Positions 23,401-42,881 of a stretch of 64,000 nt of DNA are shown here, piece by piece (within the stretch, counting starts at the first letter, position 1; every line of letters begins with the position of its first letter). Both the position numbers and the translations under genes were made by a program. Under the pieces are notes generated by a model, which was given only the letters and a program-made list of their open reading frames with translations, ran no database searches and was not told where the DNA came from. Source of the DNA: Taenia hydatigena (taxonomy: Eukaryota > Platyhelminthes > Cestoda > Cyclophyllidea > Taeniidae); NCBI GenBank assembly GCA_036345935.2, contig JADWOT020000001.1, positions 24,693,886 through 24,757,885 of the forward strand, read 5' to 3'.

Positions 23401-23463
23401 GCAAGACATCCACTTGTGAGCAGTTTTACCATTTTTGACATTCTCGAATTGGACTCGGTTTGA
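20448..23463 (+). CDS. Divergent A/B-type cyclin 3
   Basis: Core exons: 21875-22101, 22147-22266 (120 nt), 22342-22554 (213), 22781-22909 (129), 22981-23310 (330), 23359-23463 (105, stop TGA). Core motifs are LTPSLRAVLFNWL, ALHIATTLVDRFTW, YQLVGVSAVVLGVK, LCYLTNNTYSKKE, PIPHTFIGFSL and SASLKCAAAVYLIRHLL. This is the least eroded of the three, with a Lys (LGVK) and an acidic helix 5 (HRKEEKMLKTFDF) where cyclin A has its CDK contacts. The N-terminal model is ATG 20448-20473 (donor AAAAG|GTAAGC), 20516-20531, 20656-20715 (60 nt) and 20796-20861 (again exactly 66 nt), all joining in phase. The short second exon is uncertain. An open stretch from 21420 in the same phase might be an additional exon. 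The 45-nt intron 22102-22146 has no stop and is in frame. Confidence 0.75.
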
Positions 23464-23972
23464 TACTTTCTCGCATTGCCTTGAAATACAGATTTTGTTC
23501 GTTGACTGTTTGTCAATTAATCTTCGGTGTGAGGGGGCGGTGCTACTCAAACCAGCTGCCCTTCCCTAAAAGTGTCCTAAGGGTCCATCCAAGCGCCAAT
23601 GAGCAATAGAACTAGATTCCGTGACATTCGAAACAGTAGATTCACCACAGGCCTCAAAAACAGCGTTTATTTCATCGTAGAATCAACACAACACTGACAA
23701 TGTAGGCAGAAAAGATGTGCAGAACGAATAGGCAGCGCCCCTTAGGCAGACGGTTTAAATCTTAGGTATTAGCTCGTAGCCTGGGCGACTCGAGGTCAAA
23801 GGCAAGTCTGAATTAGGGCAGTTGTAGGGAACGTGCATGCATCAAGTGGCAGTAGAGGAAACAATAACGAAGGAAAAAGCATACACATCGAATCGAGACA
23901 ATATATTTTTTTTGTTACAAACGGGCGAAAAAAATGGTGAATAACATAATCACGGAAGCATGGCGGCTCCAT
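23464..23972. other. Convergent 3' intergenic region (cyclin 3 / CDC5L)
   Basis: About 510 bp separate the two stop codons. No further coding sequence seen; it should hold both 3' UTRs. Confidence 0.6.
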
Positions 23973-30775
<6,803 letters not shown>

Positions 30776-30879
30776 TTAACGTTAAGTTTTAGACTTAGGT
30801 GCCATAATAGGCAACCAAGTATATTTTCGTTAGGTGCTTCTAAAACTGCATTTACCCATTAAGTAATCAACAAATATGC

Positions 30880-31010
30880 TGTAGTACTTAGTTCGTTACA
30901 ACTACTGGTATCGGTTAAAGTCATAGAGATGGTCGTATTGCCCTAGCTGCACAGGCTGGCCTCTGGGCCATGCCAGCAGCTTATTTCTCTCTGTCCGTTG
31001 CCTTTAAAGG
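30880..31010. repeat. Dispersed repeat, copy 1
   Basis: Carries agtacttagttcg...actggtatcggt...ggtcgtattgccc...caggctggcctctgggccatgccagcagcttattt. The same order of words recurs at 31553-31735 and 42882-43100. Confidence 0.75.
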
Positions 31011-31552
31011 AGCCCTAGGATGCTACATTGGTGGTGGCGGGAAGCAAATCCAACTCTATAGTGTTTTTATTCCGATCCCTATCGCCTGTGGCATGTTGCA
31101 GCGGCCCGAAGGAAGTACATGTGCTATGCATGGGCCAAGAATGACGTCTGCCTTTCGGCATCTATCCCATCTCTATGTACTACAAGAATGCTATCAACAA
31201 CCGAAGCGACACTAGCCATGGACCACCTGGAAAGTTTCGTTCCGAAGATTACCTCTAATGTACTTGCTTAAGGAGACCGGCGTGCTAACGCCTTCCTATG
31301 GACATACCGATGGTCTGCAGAATCACTTATTTTAAACTTTTTTCACAAGCCATACAATTCTTGAAGCCCAATGCACTGCTAAGAGGCATCACCGACGTTG
31401 GTGTCAAGCATCGCCCCACTCGCGTCGAATGTCGGCGACTGGCATGGCTAGCTCGTGGGTGCTTCTTGCAGCACTGAGTATGTTGTGATGGCTGACGCGA
31501 AGAATGTACCAAGGGGCGCATCGGGGACGCCGCTCGAAAGAGGAGAGGGGCA

Positions 31553-31735
31553 ATGTAGTACTTAGTTTGTTTGAACTACCGGTTTCGGTGAGGGTCACAG
31601 GGGTGGCCGCATTGTCCCAGCTGAGTAGACTGGCCTCTGGACCATACCAGCAGCTTATTTCCTACTGCCAGTTGAATATATATATGTATATTCTATCCTA
31701 GTATTCTGCCTTCCTTTGCCTTCTAGGGGGTCTCA
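31553..31735. repeat. Dispersed repeat, copy 2
   Basis: Same direction as copy 1: agtacttagtttg, ccggtttcggtgagggtcac, ggtggccgcattgtccc, tagactggcctctggaccat, then a short TATA-type run (about 31675-31690). Confidence 0.75.
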
Positions 31736-32534
31736 AGATGCTATACGTGCTGCTTTAGTTTATATTATTGCCCACCTACAGAGTTTAACTTCTTTCGTCA
31801 TTACTTAAAATGCCTCAATAGCAAAGGATCTTCAATTATTTTATCCGTCTGCAGTCAATGAAGACGAATAGCTCCCGACATTTCTTCTTATTTTTGACTC
31901 GCTCTTTTAAAGCGTATATGCTATGTAGGGACAATAAAGTGGTCTTGCAGACTCTGCCTAAACAGATAATGCATTCTATATATTCGTTCATTCAGGGCCC
32001 ATTTTTTATAATTTTCAGCACTTTTGCATGCATATTATATAAGAAGGCGACAAACGACTTTAATGGACTTCACTCAGACAACTAGTTGCATTCTTTATTA
32101 TCAATTACTGCGGATGCAATTAACTTTTTAGTTTTTCTATATCAATCCTCATGAGTCACTTTTTGATTGTGATTGGCTCCTGCGCTACGTCTTTTCAAAT
32201 CCGTTGCCTTGTTTGTGTTCATAACTTTTCCTGTTGTGTGCAGCTTTGTAGAATGTTATACTTTTGAATGATCCACCTTTTGTTATCTACAGCATATATT
32301 TGAAAATATGGTCAAGTCTCCTTTAGTATGATATGGTCTTTATAATTATTAAGCTTGTTAATGTCTTGTTGGCCTTGTTGCATTGATCTTGCTGCGTTGA
32401 ATTCCGTTGTATTTTTCTCCTGTTCGTAGGCTCTACTGCGTTTTCTTCGCCTCTTCAAGTCACTCAGATCCTTTCTTAGATTTTCAGTTTTAGTAGCAGC
32501 TCCCACACTCTTCTTTCCCGCATCCTGTGAAATA

Positions 32535-33032
32535 GTGTCTGCTCAATCATCCCTACCGCAGCCATCTAAGCTCCCTCCCGTTCTTTCAATCGCCCAACTT
32601 CAACTAGATTCCACCAGCTCTCTTCTCTCTCAACTACTTCTCGATCTGGAACATCACGTTGCCACTATGGTTCATCTGGAGTCACGTCAGCACCAGCTTC
32701 TTCAACTTTACTCTACACAGCCAAACAATCCTACTCTCGATGACGAGCTGACAAAGCTTCGCGATGAGTGGAGTGCATGCGTTGCTCGTTGTGTAGACTT
32801 GGAGTACTGCATAGACACTGCCGTCACCACTTTGAAACACTCCCTTGATCTCACCATCCTTCTAGCTCCTCTCTTTTTCCCCTCCGAGGAGCTTTCCACA
32901 TGCGACCGGGGTGGTGCTATGCTGCTTCTTTCCGAAAAGACTTTTGAGAACCTCAAACAACAACGTGCTCGCCTAGTCGACGCTTGGAGTCGCCATCTCT
33001 CCGAACATATTCGTTCTCTGTCCACTGAATAA
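32535..33032 (+). CDS. Unrecognised coiled-coil-like protein, 5' end uncertain
   Basis: An open frame of about 165 codons ends at TAA 33030-33032. It is Leu/Gln/Ser-rich with long helical stretches (SLLSQLLLDLEHH, KTFENLKQQRARLVDAW) and codon use like the TTC5 exons next door. The frame has no ATG before 32670, and a good acceptor (ctaccgcag) lies at about 32562, so the true start is probably in an upstream exon. The stop is embedded in GAATAAAG, so AATAAA overlaps it. I do not recognise the family. It lies only 80 nt upstream of TTC5 on the same strand. Confidence 0.5.
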   Translation: MSAQSSLPQPSKLPPVLSIAQLQLDSTSSLLSQLLLDLEHHVATMVHLESRQHQLLQLYSTQPNNPTLDDELTKLRDEWSACVARCVDLEYCIDTAVTTLKHSLDLTILLAPLFFPSEELSTCDRGGAMLLLSEKTFENLKQQRARLVDAWSRHLSEHIRSLSTE

Positions 33033-33109
33033 AGGAAATTTTATTCTTCCCCTTTTTGTTATTCTCTCTTCGTGACAAGCTGATTGCCACCTCTTTTATT
33101 GGTTCTCTA

Positions 33110-33112
33110 GGA
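33110..33112 (+). promoter_or_regulatory. Candidate trans-splice acceptor just before the TTC5 ATG
   Basis: ttttattggttctctag ends at 33110 and the TTC5 ATG is at 33113, leaving a 2-nt leader. No cis exon is obvious in the 80-nt gap to the preceding stop. Taeniids add a spliced leader to many mRNAs and use short polycistrons, so this is a natural spliced-leader site. This is inference. Confidence 0.45.
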
Positions 33113-36100
33113 ATGGAGGAAATCGAGGCAGCTGTAGATGAATTGCTTCGATTACGCGATGCTTGGATTCTTGAAAACACGAGTCTCTCTTTCGAGACTC
33201 TTTGTGAAGATCCTGAGAAAGTTTTTCCCCCTGGAAGCGACCTGACCTCCCTCATCCGCGAAGTGGTGCGGGCATCAGAAGAAAAAGCCGAGAAAATGGC
33301 CACGCGGGTGTCTCACGTCCTCGATCTGGTCGCTAAGTTTTTGCATAGTCACGATCTATCAACTTCTCAAAAGGCTCGAGCTCTCTTCCTGAAGGGAAAG
33401 GTCCTCGCTTTGACAGTTCCGTTCACTCAGGATACTGGGGAGGTGAAATCCACACTTGAAAAAGTCACAAAACTGGATTCTGACCTTTCTGATGTTTGGT
33501 GTGAACTAGCTGAGTACGAATGGATGACCAGCGGACCAGAAAGTGCCCTTCCACCACTTCAAACGGCTTTCAAACTTGACGTAGGCTTTTCTACGACTAC
33601 CATTGTTTGTAGAAACACAATTCAGAGGTTCTCTGGCGCCTTTCAATGCTACTGCGTCAAATACCGAAGGAAAGCGTTGCTCGTCAAAATTTTCTAACGT
33701 CTACAGAATTCTCAGACTTCGTAGAAGGTTGTGATAGTGATAGGGTCGCAATATCGTTGCGCTTCGCTCACGCCGCTGTGCGGGAGCAGCCAGACTCCGG
33801 TCGAGCCTGGGAGTGCCTTGGGAATGCCCTATTCACGGCATCCTTGGTAGATGCGGAGGGCGGAGGATTTCTCAATCGATCTCTGGTGGCATTCTCTCAG
33901 GCGGCAAAACACCCCGGGGTCATAGGACAACCCCACTTTCACTTTAATCGAGCTGCAGCGATGCACTATGGGGTGAGTAAAGGTTCTTTTTCTCACTCTC
34001 CAAACTAATGGAGAGCATTGAAGCTGTTGAAATAAGTGTTCTAAGCCATACTGAATTCGCGGTTTGTTGTTGTAGCCGATTATGCCTTAAATTCCTGCTT
34101 TTTAGTTTAGGAAGACGTTTTGTTTTGTAATTTAAATACTGTCGAAGGTTTAACTTCGTCCTTCATCGATCATCTTAGTTAAGACAAGGGTAGTGGATGA
34201 TCAAGATGAGATGCGAGCAGTTGTGATGGGCTGAAGTGGTGTTGAGTAACCTCGAGCACTAGGAATATTTGCCATGACCGGGTATTTCCGGGGTGAAAGC
34301 ATGCAGACAACGTCGGCTACCTGGACACATTGAAATCATTGGAGGCAAGTTCTGCCAAGTCTTTGGATGCGACACGTTTCATTGCGTTGAGTAACGCTAA
34401 ATTTCAGTCACTGTTCATATCGGTGTTATCAGGCGACAAAAATAGTTCGTGCTGTTTCCGGCGTAGCTTGCTTCAGTAAGTGCGTTGAAACCAACAGATC
34501 TGTTAATCCAGCTGCTTTGTAAGGGCCATTTTCAGATTATCGGAACCCGGTCACGCCGGTTTCCGGTTGCTTTCTTATAGAGCCTAAGCTTGGAGTAATT
34601 GGTGGGAGCAGACGTCGTTTTAGCCCTCGCATTATAAATTTGCCATTGCAGTTACCCTCAATAGATGAATTCATTCTTCGACTTGAAGGCCTGACAATTA
34701 GCCAAAGAATTAGGGCTATTTTTTATTTTAACTGGGCTTACTCGTCGTTCTCACTGATTCACCACCTTGAATCTCCCTTGAGGGCGTGGTAAACAACTGC
34801 TTTTGCTTAGTACTGGGGCCATCCCTGGCTTTTGTTCACGATATCCGAAACCTATAATAAAGGGAATTATGTAAATGAATTGGCTAGAATTAAGCATTTA
34901 GCCCCCTCCATTGGGGTTACAGTAGTCTTGGCCTTACTTAATCATCAATTAATTGAACCTTCGCTGTAAAAGTGATTTATGATCGGCTTTAAAGGGAAAC
35001 ATGTCAGCTCTTCATCATTGACCTAGATCAGAAGGAAATTAACTATCGGGAAGTAATTCGCCTTCTTTCTCGTCATACGTCTGTGCGTCAGAGATAAGCA
35101 TGGTCACTGCGGTTCTATGCCTAGCACAGAGCCTCGGCATTCATTCTTGTTAGCGAACATCCAGTCAGTGCCCGCGACATTTGATCCTGAATGGAAACTT
35201 GATGCATAAACTATGGAGAAATGGCGCAAAAGATGGATCTTTATTTCGGATTGGTGATTATAACGTAGCCATTGAAAAAGGCTTGCAATTTTGAACGGTT
35301 ATTGAACACATACTTTCGGGACAGCTTTCCGCAAACTGTCTTTTGGTGGCATCCTATTTATAACCCACAAAAGTCTGCCACGAACACTCCTAATATTAGT
35401 GTCAAAGGCTGTTCAGCAAGATTTGTGCTTTACTAGGACAATTTCTCAGGGGCTTTGGCTCACTGGTTTAAAGCTGCTCTTCTGGATCCCGCCTGGCCTG
35501 CACCACGCACCAACGCGATTCGCTGTCTGAACGCCCTTGGGAAGATGAATACAGCCGTACACGCCTCTGAAACCAACACCACAACTAAGACAACTCGAAA
35601 ACGCGTTGCCTCCCTAATTTCAACTCTATCGCCTTCCACCAATTCCATGAATCGTCTCCTGGGTCCCTACCGCAATCTTCGCTATCGGATCTTTGCAGAG
35701 CTGGTTGAGGGTTCCAATCCAGGTGTCGTGTGCTGTGGTGGAGTTGTGACTTCCTTACCGGCGGACAGTGAGCTCACATTGAATTTGCTCTTGGTGGATG
35801 CTAAGGGTGCCTTCCTGGTCTTACGCATATTTCAGATCGGAAAGGTGACCACCCGCTGTCTACTACGGTGTTATTTATGCAAATCTTTTTTTTTACATTC
35901 CGTGATACTGGGCATTTGATCTAGAAGAAATTTTGCATTTAAGACGGACTAAATCGGTGCTACTAACTTTTTAAAGTAACTAGGTACTTAATGAGGTGGG
36001 CGCTCAAACAGTGATTTCGTTTGAGTCTAATGGATATAATCTGAGCTTTTCTCCTTCACAAACTGAATTCAGTATGATCCCAAAGTTACCAAGGTATCCA

Positions 36101-38456
36101 GTGAAATGAGGATTTGGTTCATTTGATGGTGAAATGTCCAGGACTACCTCTAGGAAATGCTTTAAGAGCCCTGATTTGTATGACAAGTCACTGATTACTG
36201 ATGCATCATCAACAAGGAAGGGAAAGTGTATTCTTCAACCCATTGTCAAGATATCCTCTGAGTCCGTTCCTAATACGTTGGGCGATGTAAGTGGATGTGC
36301 TCTGCGAGCACAAATTCACCTCTCACCGTGTGTGTGCACACCCTTTTATTCACTCAGAGGTAAAAACTTCGATTCTCACTGCTTGGGAGCAACCAACGTT
36401 GTGCTCACCTAACGATGGAATGTAAAGGCCATTCCTTATTGAGTGTCTGTTGCTTAGCAAGCTCAAAGCAGTGTATTTTGGGATGTGGAAGATGTGATTA
36501 CCGAAATGACGTGACTCGACATTAAAGTGAAAATCAAGCAGTATGTTGTGGTCTGGCGGATGGCTCCATTGGGGGAAGCTTACTCATTTGCCATTATACC
36601 TTTACTTCGACCCTTCGATCTGCTAGGTTTTTTGCCACGTTAGAATTTGGCTTTCGATTTGACCGATTGATCAACCGTGGCACATCTGTTATCCCCATTC
36701 GCGCATCAATTAATTCGATCGCCATTGCGTTGGTCAGGCAGCCGGTGTAGTTGCATTTGTGCAAACTTTCTCCCATGTCTTCAGTCATCCAAGTAGTTCT
36801 CGTGTTTCACATTCAGCACTCATAAAATCGTTTACCTACTCATTCCTTAGATCGGTTCCTTTTTCATTTATGCGTCGCATTAATCGCCCGCTTTTCTCTG
36901 CACTCGTTTTTCCATCAATCTTCAGTGTGTCTATCTGTTCTTTGATTAAATTATCAGGTCCTTCCAAACATGATTCTCCCACCATTCTCCAATGCGGTTA
37001 GCAATTTGACTGTCCATATATTCTTTATTTTAGCGACCTTGCAGCCATTCATTCTTCCACGTAACTTTTCTGCCTTTTTGACGGACTGGCTGCGTTATAA
37101 TTTATTCTTGCATGGCTCACTCGTCGCTCTGCATATTCACCTGCCTTTCCATTCAACATTGCTAATCATTGATTTCTTCGCCATCCGCCATCCGCCATTT
37201 GGACTTCCCACTCGCCCATCAACATGAAAAGTCGGGGAATGTGGTATAGTGAAGAGGCACAGGCTCCAGTGTATCAATTTGTTTGCCTGTCACTCCAGCT
37301 GTTTATTGTCTTTTGCTGTACCCAGTAGTTCTGCCATCCATCCATCGTTTCAGCTGTCCAGCGAAACATTTGTTCTTTTTTCCATTCACTCGATCACTAT
37401 CTTGCTGTGGTGTAATTACTCATTCGAAAGGAAATGGGGAGTCCCCCCATTAAGAGTTTAAAGGTGGTACTCGTCATGCATCCTTCGGAATTCGCATGTG
37501 CCAATCTGTTCAGTTGTCCAGTAATCTGTCAAACTGGTTATCCATTCACCCACTGACCGAATTCGCTCGGCCTTCCACGAATTAGCCACTCATGAACGCA
37601 CTTGTTTGCTCATCCATCGGACATCCTACCATCTGACTATCCGACCGCTTATTCACTCCAACGGCCAGTCATCTCTTCGTAGATGTTTGCAGGCTTTCAA
37701 TTTCTGTTCTAGGGTTAAACCACGTAATAGCTGTCAAGTTTTCTGTCCCAGGTTTTATTTTTTTCCTCACTTCAGGTAGTTATGAGTTCATTTAGTTGTT
37801 CACCATGCCAACCACCCGTTCGTCCATTTTCGCTTCCCCTTCACTCTGCTCTTTTTCTCATCAACCGACGTCTTTGTCCAGTCCAAGGACATATCAATCA
37901 GACCGCTAGAGTTAAGTACCCACGCCTTCCACTACCAATTCACTGTAAATTTCAACTGCTAAGCCATACAGCCGCTCACTCATCGTTTCACATTTTTTAT
38001 CTGGACCCATTCATGTTGATCAAGTCAAGATGGCTCAACGATATCGCGCGAGTCGGACGTCTCAAGTATTTTAATTGCCCTAACAACTAAAAATCTTCTT
38101 AGTTTCCCCGTCAGTTGAGAGTTTTTCGATGCTTTAAGGGTTTAGGTCCCTCTACAAAAGACGTAATTGCAATTCCCAACCCAATCCTCGAACACTGCAC
38201 AGTCTCCACAGGCCTTATCCACCTTCTTCGCGCTTTCGACGCCTGTGTTCGTGCTGAAGGCGCTGAATCAGCTGAGGAAGATGACGAATTTGGAGGGGGA
38301 GACACTAAGGTCACTGACCTTGATCACTTGGATTCGCTGGATTTTCTCATTCTGCGGGTCTCCTCGCCTCAGATTCTCTGTGTTAATGGCAGTCGTGTTG
38401 GACGTGCATGGACCGCGGCGGCTGTTCCTAAAAATGTCTTTTTTGCCTCCGCGTAG
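33113..38456 (+). CDS. TTC5: TTC5/STRAP-like TPR protein with C-terminal OB fold
   Basis: Exons: 33113-33580, 33613-33972, 35450-35844, 38115-38456 (stop). TTC5 is a tetratricopeptide protein; in vertebrates it is a p300 stress-response cofactor and a ribosome-associated tubulin autoregulation factor. Support: a TPR segment DLSDVWCELAEYEW, another SGRAWECLGNALF with the long spacing seen in TTC5, then WFKAALLDPAWPAPR, then the OB-fold stretch EGSNPGVV...LLLVDAKG, DVIAIPNP, and the ending ILCVNG, which matches the family's final strand. Intron 1 is only 32 nt (33581-33612). Exon 2 ends in phase 0 while exon 3 starts with a 2-nt remainder, and the family's short segment before GALAHWF is missing. 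One small exon between 33973 and 35449 is therefore still unplaced. The start is chosen by the ATG next to a strong acceptor. Confidence 0.85.
33973..35449. other. TTC5 intron region, one small exon expected
   Basis: No convincing coding stretch found, but a phase 0-to-1 exon must lie here for the TTC5 frame to close. Confidence 0.5.
36590..38060. repeat. Low-complexity CATT/CCAT-rich part of the last TTC5 intron
   Basis: The + strand is pyrimidine-rich with many imperfect ttcact, cattcat, ccatcc words and no exon signal. The many short open frames here come from its composition. Confidence 0.65.
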
Positions 38457-41400
38457 ATTCTGCAAATTTGGTTCTTAACTTTTGTGATTTATTGTTGCTT
38501 TGACAGCCTTCTCTGTATGTTTTAACATCTTGTTGTCACTTGGAAATTTGAATGGGTTATAGGTGCGAGAGAGGCTCTAGTCGTCCCGTAACTTTTGTGA
38601 CTAAGAAGGAAGCAAGAAGTGGAAGCTGCGTTTACTTCTGGATATAGTCTTCTCACTCGGTTGGTACAGCTTTCGAATAAAGCATCTTTGGAATGTGAAG
38701 ATTAGTCAGTAGGGCTGAGTGCTTCTTCCCCATTTAATTGGCTTTTTCGCATAGACTCGCATATGATTGGTTGATTTCCCCCAATCACAGGTGAATTCGT
38801 TAGGATCGCAACCATTGGTCACTGAAAATGTAGTCTCCTCCATGGGCAATTTTTGACTAATAGCGCTTTGATTTTGAGATGAAAAGGGTCAGGACAGATG
38901 GTGATTGCTGTCAATAATTTCCTCTGATCATTGATTAACTATGTGTCTGCTTGGGGGGTTCCCATGTTGGAATTTTGTTCAATAAGTAAAGCAGCACTTA
39001 ATTTTATTGTATATGCTAGGCTGTATTGTCCCTCTTGCCTATTACGAGACCGCATAATCGCAGTGGATATGTTTACCGTGAGGAGGTACATATTTTGAAC
39101 TTTAAAAGGTAAAGGAGTAACTCGTCAATATGCATGTTCGTAACAGAAGTATTTTCCTTGAATCAATTTCAATGAAACAGTTCAGGGGAGGATTTGCATC
39201 GAGCTTGACCTCAAATTCTGTCACGCCACCCAAGTGTGTAGGCTTAGTGTGCTTTTAGTATGCCGGCACTGTTGAGAAATGATAGGAGAGACTGCAGGAA
39301 GTGTTCGGAATCACACCTTCGCTGCGATTTATTCAAGATAAGTCATTTCTCACTTAAGCTCCCGCGTGTAATGTTCGACTTGCGATGTGTACTCAATTTA
39401 GTTCCTCAGGTGTACCAGTGAATGATTTTTCCCCAAAGTGGTATTAAAAATCATCGCTTGTCATGGATAGCCACATGGCTGAGCAACATTTAGGTGCACA
39501 AAAAAGAGAAAGGGGAGAATTGGAGGCAAAAGCTTGTGCCCGTAAACCTCTACTCTACTTTTGATCCAGTATGCTAGCCGTGTGAGATGGCTAGCGCATT
39601 ATTCCTCCAAAAGGGAACAGCGACGCTGTGAAGGAGAGGAGTTTATTCGTTGGCGCAACCACCGCTGCATGTTGCAGCCCCTGTTCTTCGGTAGCACAGA
39701 AAAACTGGATTTCGGAAGGGGTCAAGTGTCCTGAAGGAGAAGAAGATGGCAAAATGAGGCTCCATCTACCTGCAATTCCATGTCAACTTAATGCTCCGCA
39801 TTTTCTGGCTATTCTGTCCAACATACGACCATGAGAAATGAGATAGAGCATGGGAAAGAGGTGAGACGATGTTATCTTTTATTGTATTAGAATCGAGCCT
39901 GTTAGAACTCTTCATAATGAGTATTTCACTTTGGGAGATCGCGTTTTCTGCTGTTCTGGAGGAAGATTACAGGGTCCCTCAGACTTGTTGCAACTGCAAA
40001 CAAAAAGGGCTTATGAGATGGCGGCAAAAATGCCATGTTTAGGGATATCAGTCCTGAGAAACAGCACGATTAATTATTTTGTTGACATCCATGTCACTCC
40101 GCTACACATCGCAGCCGTTTTTGACACAATCGTCGTAGTGAAGTCAACACCTTAGACGATTTCCCCTCTTTATGAGGAAAGAAGGCTACGTATTTAATTT
40201 TCTCTGAGATAATTTTACTTCTGTGTTTAGCGTTTGCTGTGTGGCTAACCAAATTTGTTAATTTTTAAGCACTGATCCTTGCTATGTTGTATCGCAGAGA
40301 TCCACTGTCTTCATACTGCTCAAGGCTGGTTGTTGCATTGCAATGAGTGCCTTCCGCATGTCACTCACCGCTCGAAAGGAAATTAGATCTAAAATTGAAG
40401 CACCAGTAAAAGTATTCACTTTGAAGTAGCCCCTCACAACTACCATTCTGTATTCGCCCTTCCTTATAGCCTTGCTATTGCTTTCTTACTGCGTCGTTAG
40501 TGGATGTGAAGATCTTCGGCTTCCAGATGCCCAAGGGAAGGGTACGTTTAGTAAAGGGACACTATTGCGTGCAGTTTTTCAACAACCTTTATATAGCCAT
40601 AGTTAACCACTGCAATTTTGGTTGTTATTAGGCGCATTACAGAACTGGATGTTGGGACAATTATCAAAATTGACGTGACTATATTGGCCTTTCTTGTCTG
40701 AACGTCAAAGGATTTGAATATCAACAGAAGAGAAACAAAGCTTTGCATTCCTTTGCGAAGAAGCGTAATAATTGTGTCTTTTATGACAATATCGTAAAGC
40801 TCATGATTAATGATAGGAAATGATCGAATGGAATACCATGGAGTGCCATATTCATCTTGGACAAATTTGCTAAGCTAAATTATCTTTAAGCATTTGGCTG
40901 TTGACTATGCCAAGTAATTGTTTGGAAACATATACATAAAACTTGCTGCATACAATGATATTCACATTGACTATCTCACATGAACTCAAAAGGATAAGAA
41001 GTAGTTCCTCCTTAAGTACAGACTTTTGGCCTTTAGTTTGCATTCTACTCACTCATCCAGTTTGGCTGCTTTCACCTGCCTCATCCTGCTCCAAAGTTGT
41101 CAGTTCGCTTTAGGTCTGAATCCTTCTCGATCAGCTCATGCTTTCTTGATTTGTTAAAAATTATTGTGAATGGCTCCTTTATATGCCACCGCTTCCATCC
41201 AGCTACAGACCTGGCATATTCATCCAACCATTCACTCACTTATTTGTCGATTGGCAAATCATCTATTTGCATTATGTCAGACGAACTTGGCCTTCAAAAG
41301 TGTATCACATGATATGCAAGAGATCTGGAGTGAGATAGGAGTGAAGCACGATGATGACTTGTGCACTAGTCACATCCTCCTTTAGCTCAATAGTGAGTTC

Positions 41401-42880
41401 TCACAGGCTCTTCAGATCTTTTCCCTTCTTTGAATAGAATGGGGTGCGACGTCTTCGTACTAGTAGCCTGCTATTGACTTTCTTCGAGGATAAGAAAAAG
41501 TGTTTCCTTGCATCCTTGAGTCAAATAATGGAGATTGATCTCAGCCGTAATTGTGTAACATTCATAGTATGCAATCACGACCGAAGCATTTTGCACCCAA
41601 AGCAGATAGGGTCGATTAAAGGTGCTGGCAATGCATTCCACTGCTGTCCCCTCTCCAAATGTCCTGCGTTAAGCGACGTCAGGCGCTTCTCCACTATTAA
41701 CTTGGAAGGCTAAAAAAATTTAGAAGGAAGTTTTTGAAGGGTATAAGAGTGACAAAGAACGCTATGGAAGATATGACCCATGTCCATCCTATGCGGGATA
41801 AGCACTCAATTTGACTCTACACCTTCCAAGAAATTGCAATAGGTTATTTCAATGAATGTACAGACAGCGTTGGAGATTTTTAGCCACCTAGTGTCCCTTA
41901 AACCAGATTTTGTCTCTGTTAATAAATTTCTGCAAAAAAATGATGAGTTTTGAGTTTTGGCGAGTTCTAATCCGCATACACATCTCAGTCATTTACACAG
42001 ACATTGTGAATTTCGGTCCCTTTTTACAGCACGTTTTGGCCAAGAAAAACATACAAAGGGTTCCAATAAAACGGTTTTTGGGATCAAACACTTGTAGTCA
42101 ATTTTATGCTACATTTCTCCTAAAAGGCTGATTTGGTATGGTTCAACTCTGCATCCATCAACTTGACGGGAGGAATGAAAAATGGGCCACGAGAAGCCCT
42201 GCTAGGATTGGTGTTGTTAAAATTTGCGTTCACTGAGGAAGGAAACACATAATCTTACTACTGCTTTGCGAAAATAGCAGCAAAGATGAGCATTTCTTAA
42301 GGATATTGCAGACCACATACAAGAGTTTACCCGCTTCCGGTGAGTTCTGCTGAGGGAATCCTTCCTTTTCAGGTTCACCACGATGTATCAAACCACACTG
42401 CTCAAAAATAACAGAAATAAAGTTAAAAGTTGCGCACTCCATAAAAGCATTACCTAGGAAGGAATGGGTCCGGGTTAAAAAGGGGAGAGGTAAAATTTTG
42501 TTAGGAAACCTTCTAAGGTTTCAATAAATCAGCAACAACTTGGTCGTGAAAGCTAGCTTAATCAATTTTATTTAATGTTAAACCACAAACAGAAGGACAA
42601 AGTAGTCCTTTATGGTAGAAATTTCTAGGCGCAAGTCGGCGGCCCAAAAAGAGACGACCTGTCTTTCTTTTAGCAGCGATTTTAATTCATTGTTACTAGA
42701 AAAAGTAGAGAAGAGAGCGCTGTATTTACCTTAATAATTAATGTGTTATCCAGATTTTTGGCATGATTCTCAATCAAATAGGGTTTAAGTTGCTGCTGTG
42801 AAACCGATTAGTCCTTGTTCAAATGTCAAAATGATAAGCTAACCTGCCTTCGGGACAACTATTCCAATAGCATTTGAGGC
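38457..42880. other. No gene recognised
   Basis: Only short, unrelated frames on either strand; no motif or repeated structure that I could pair. Confidence 0.5.
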
Positions 42881-42881
42881 A

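Noticed and set aside
36759..38090. Series of Ser/Phe-rich + strand frames
   Set aside because: They come from the pyrimidine-rich low-complexity intron of TTC5.
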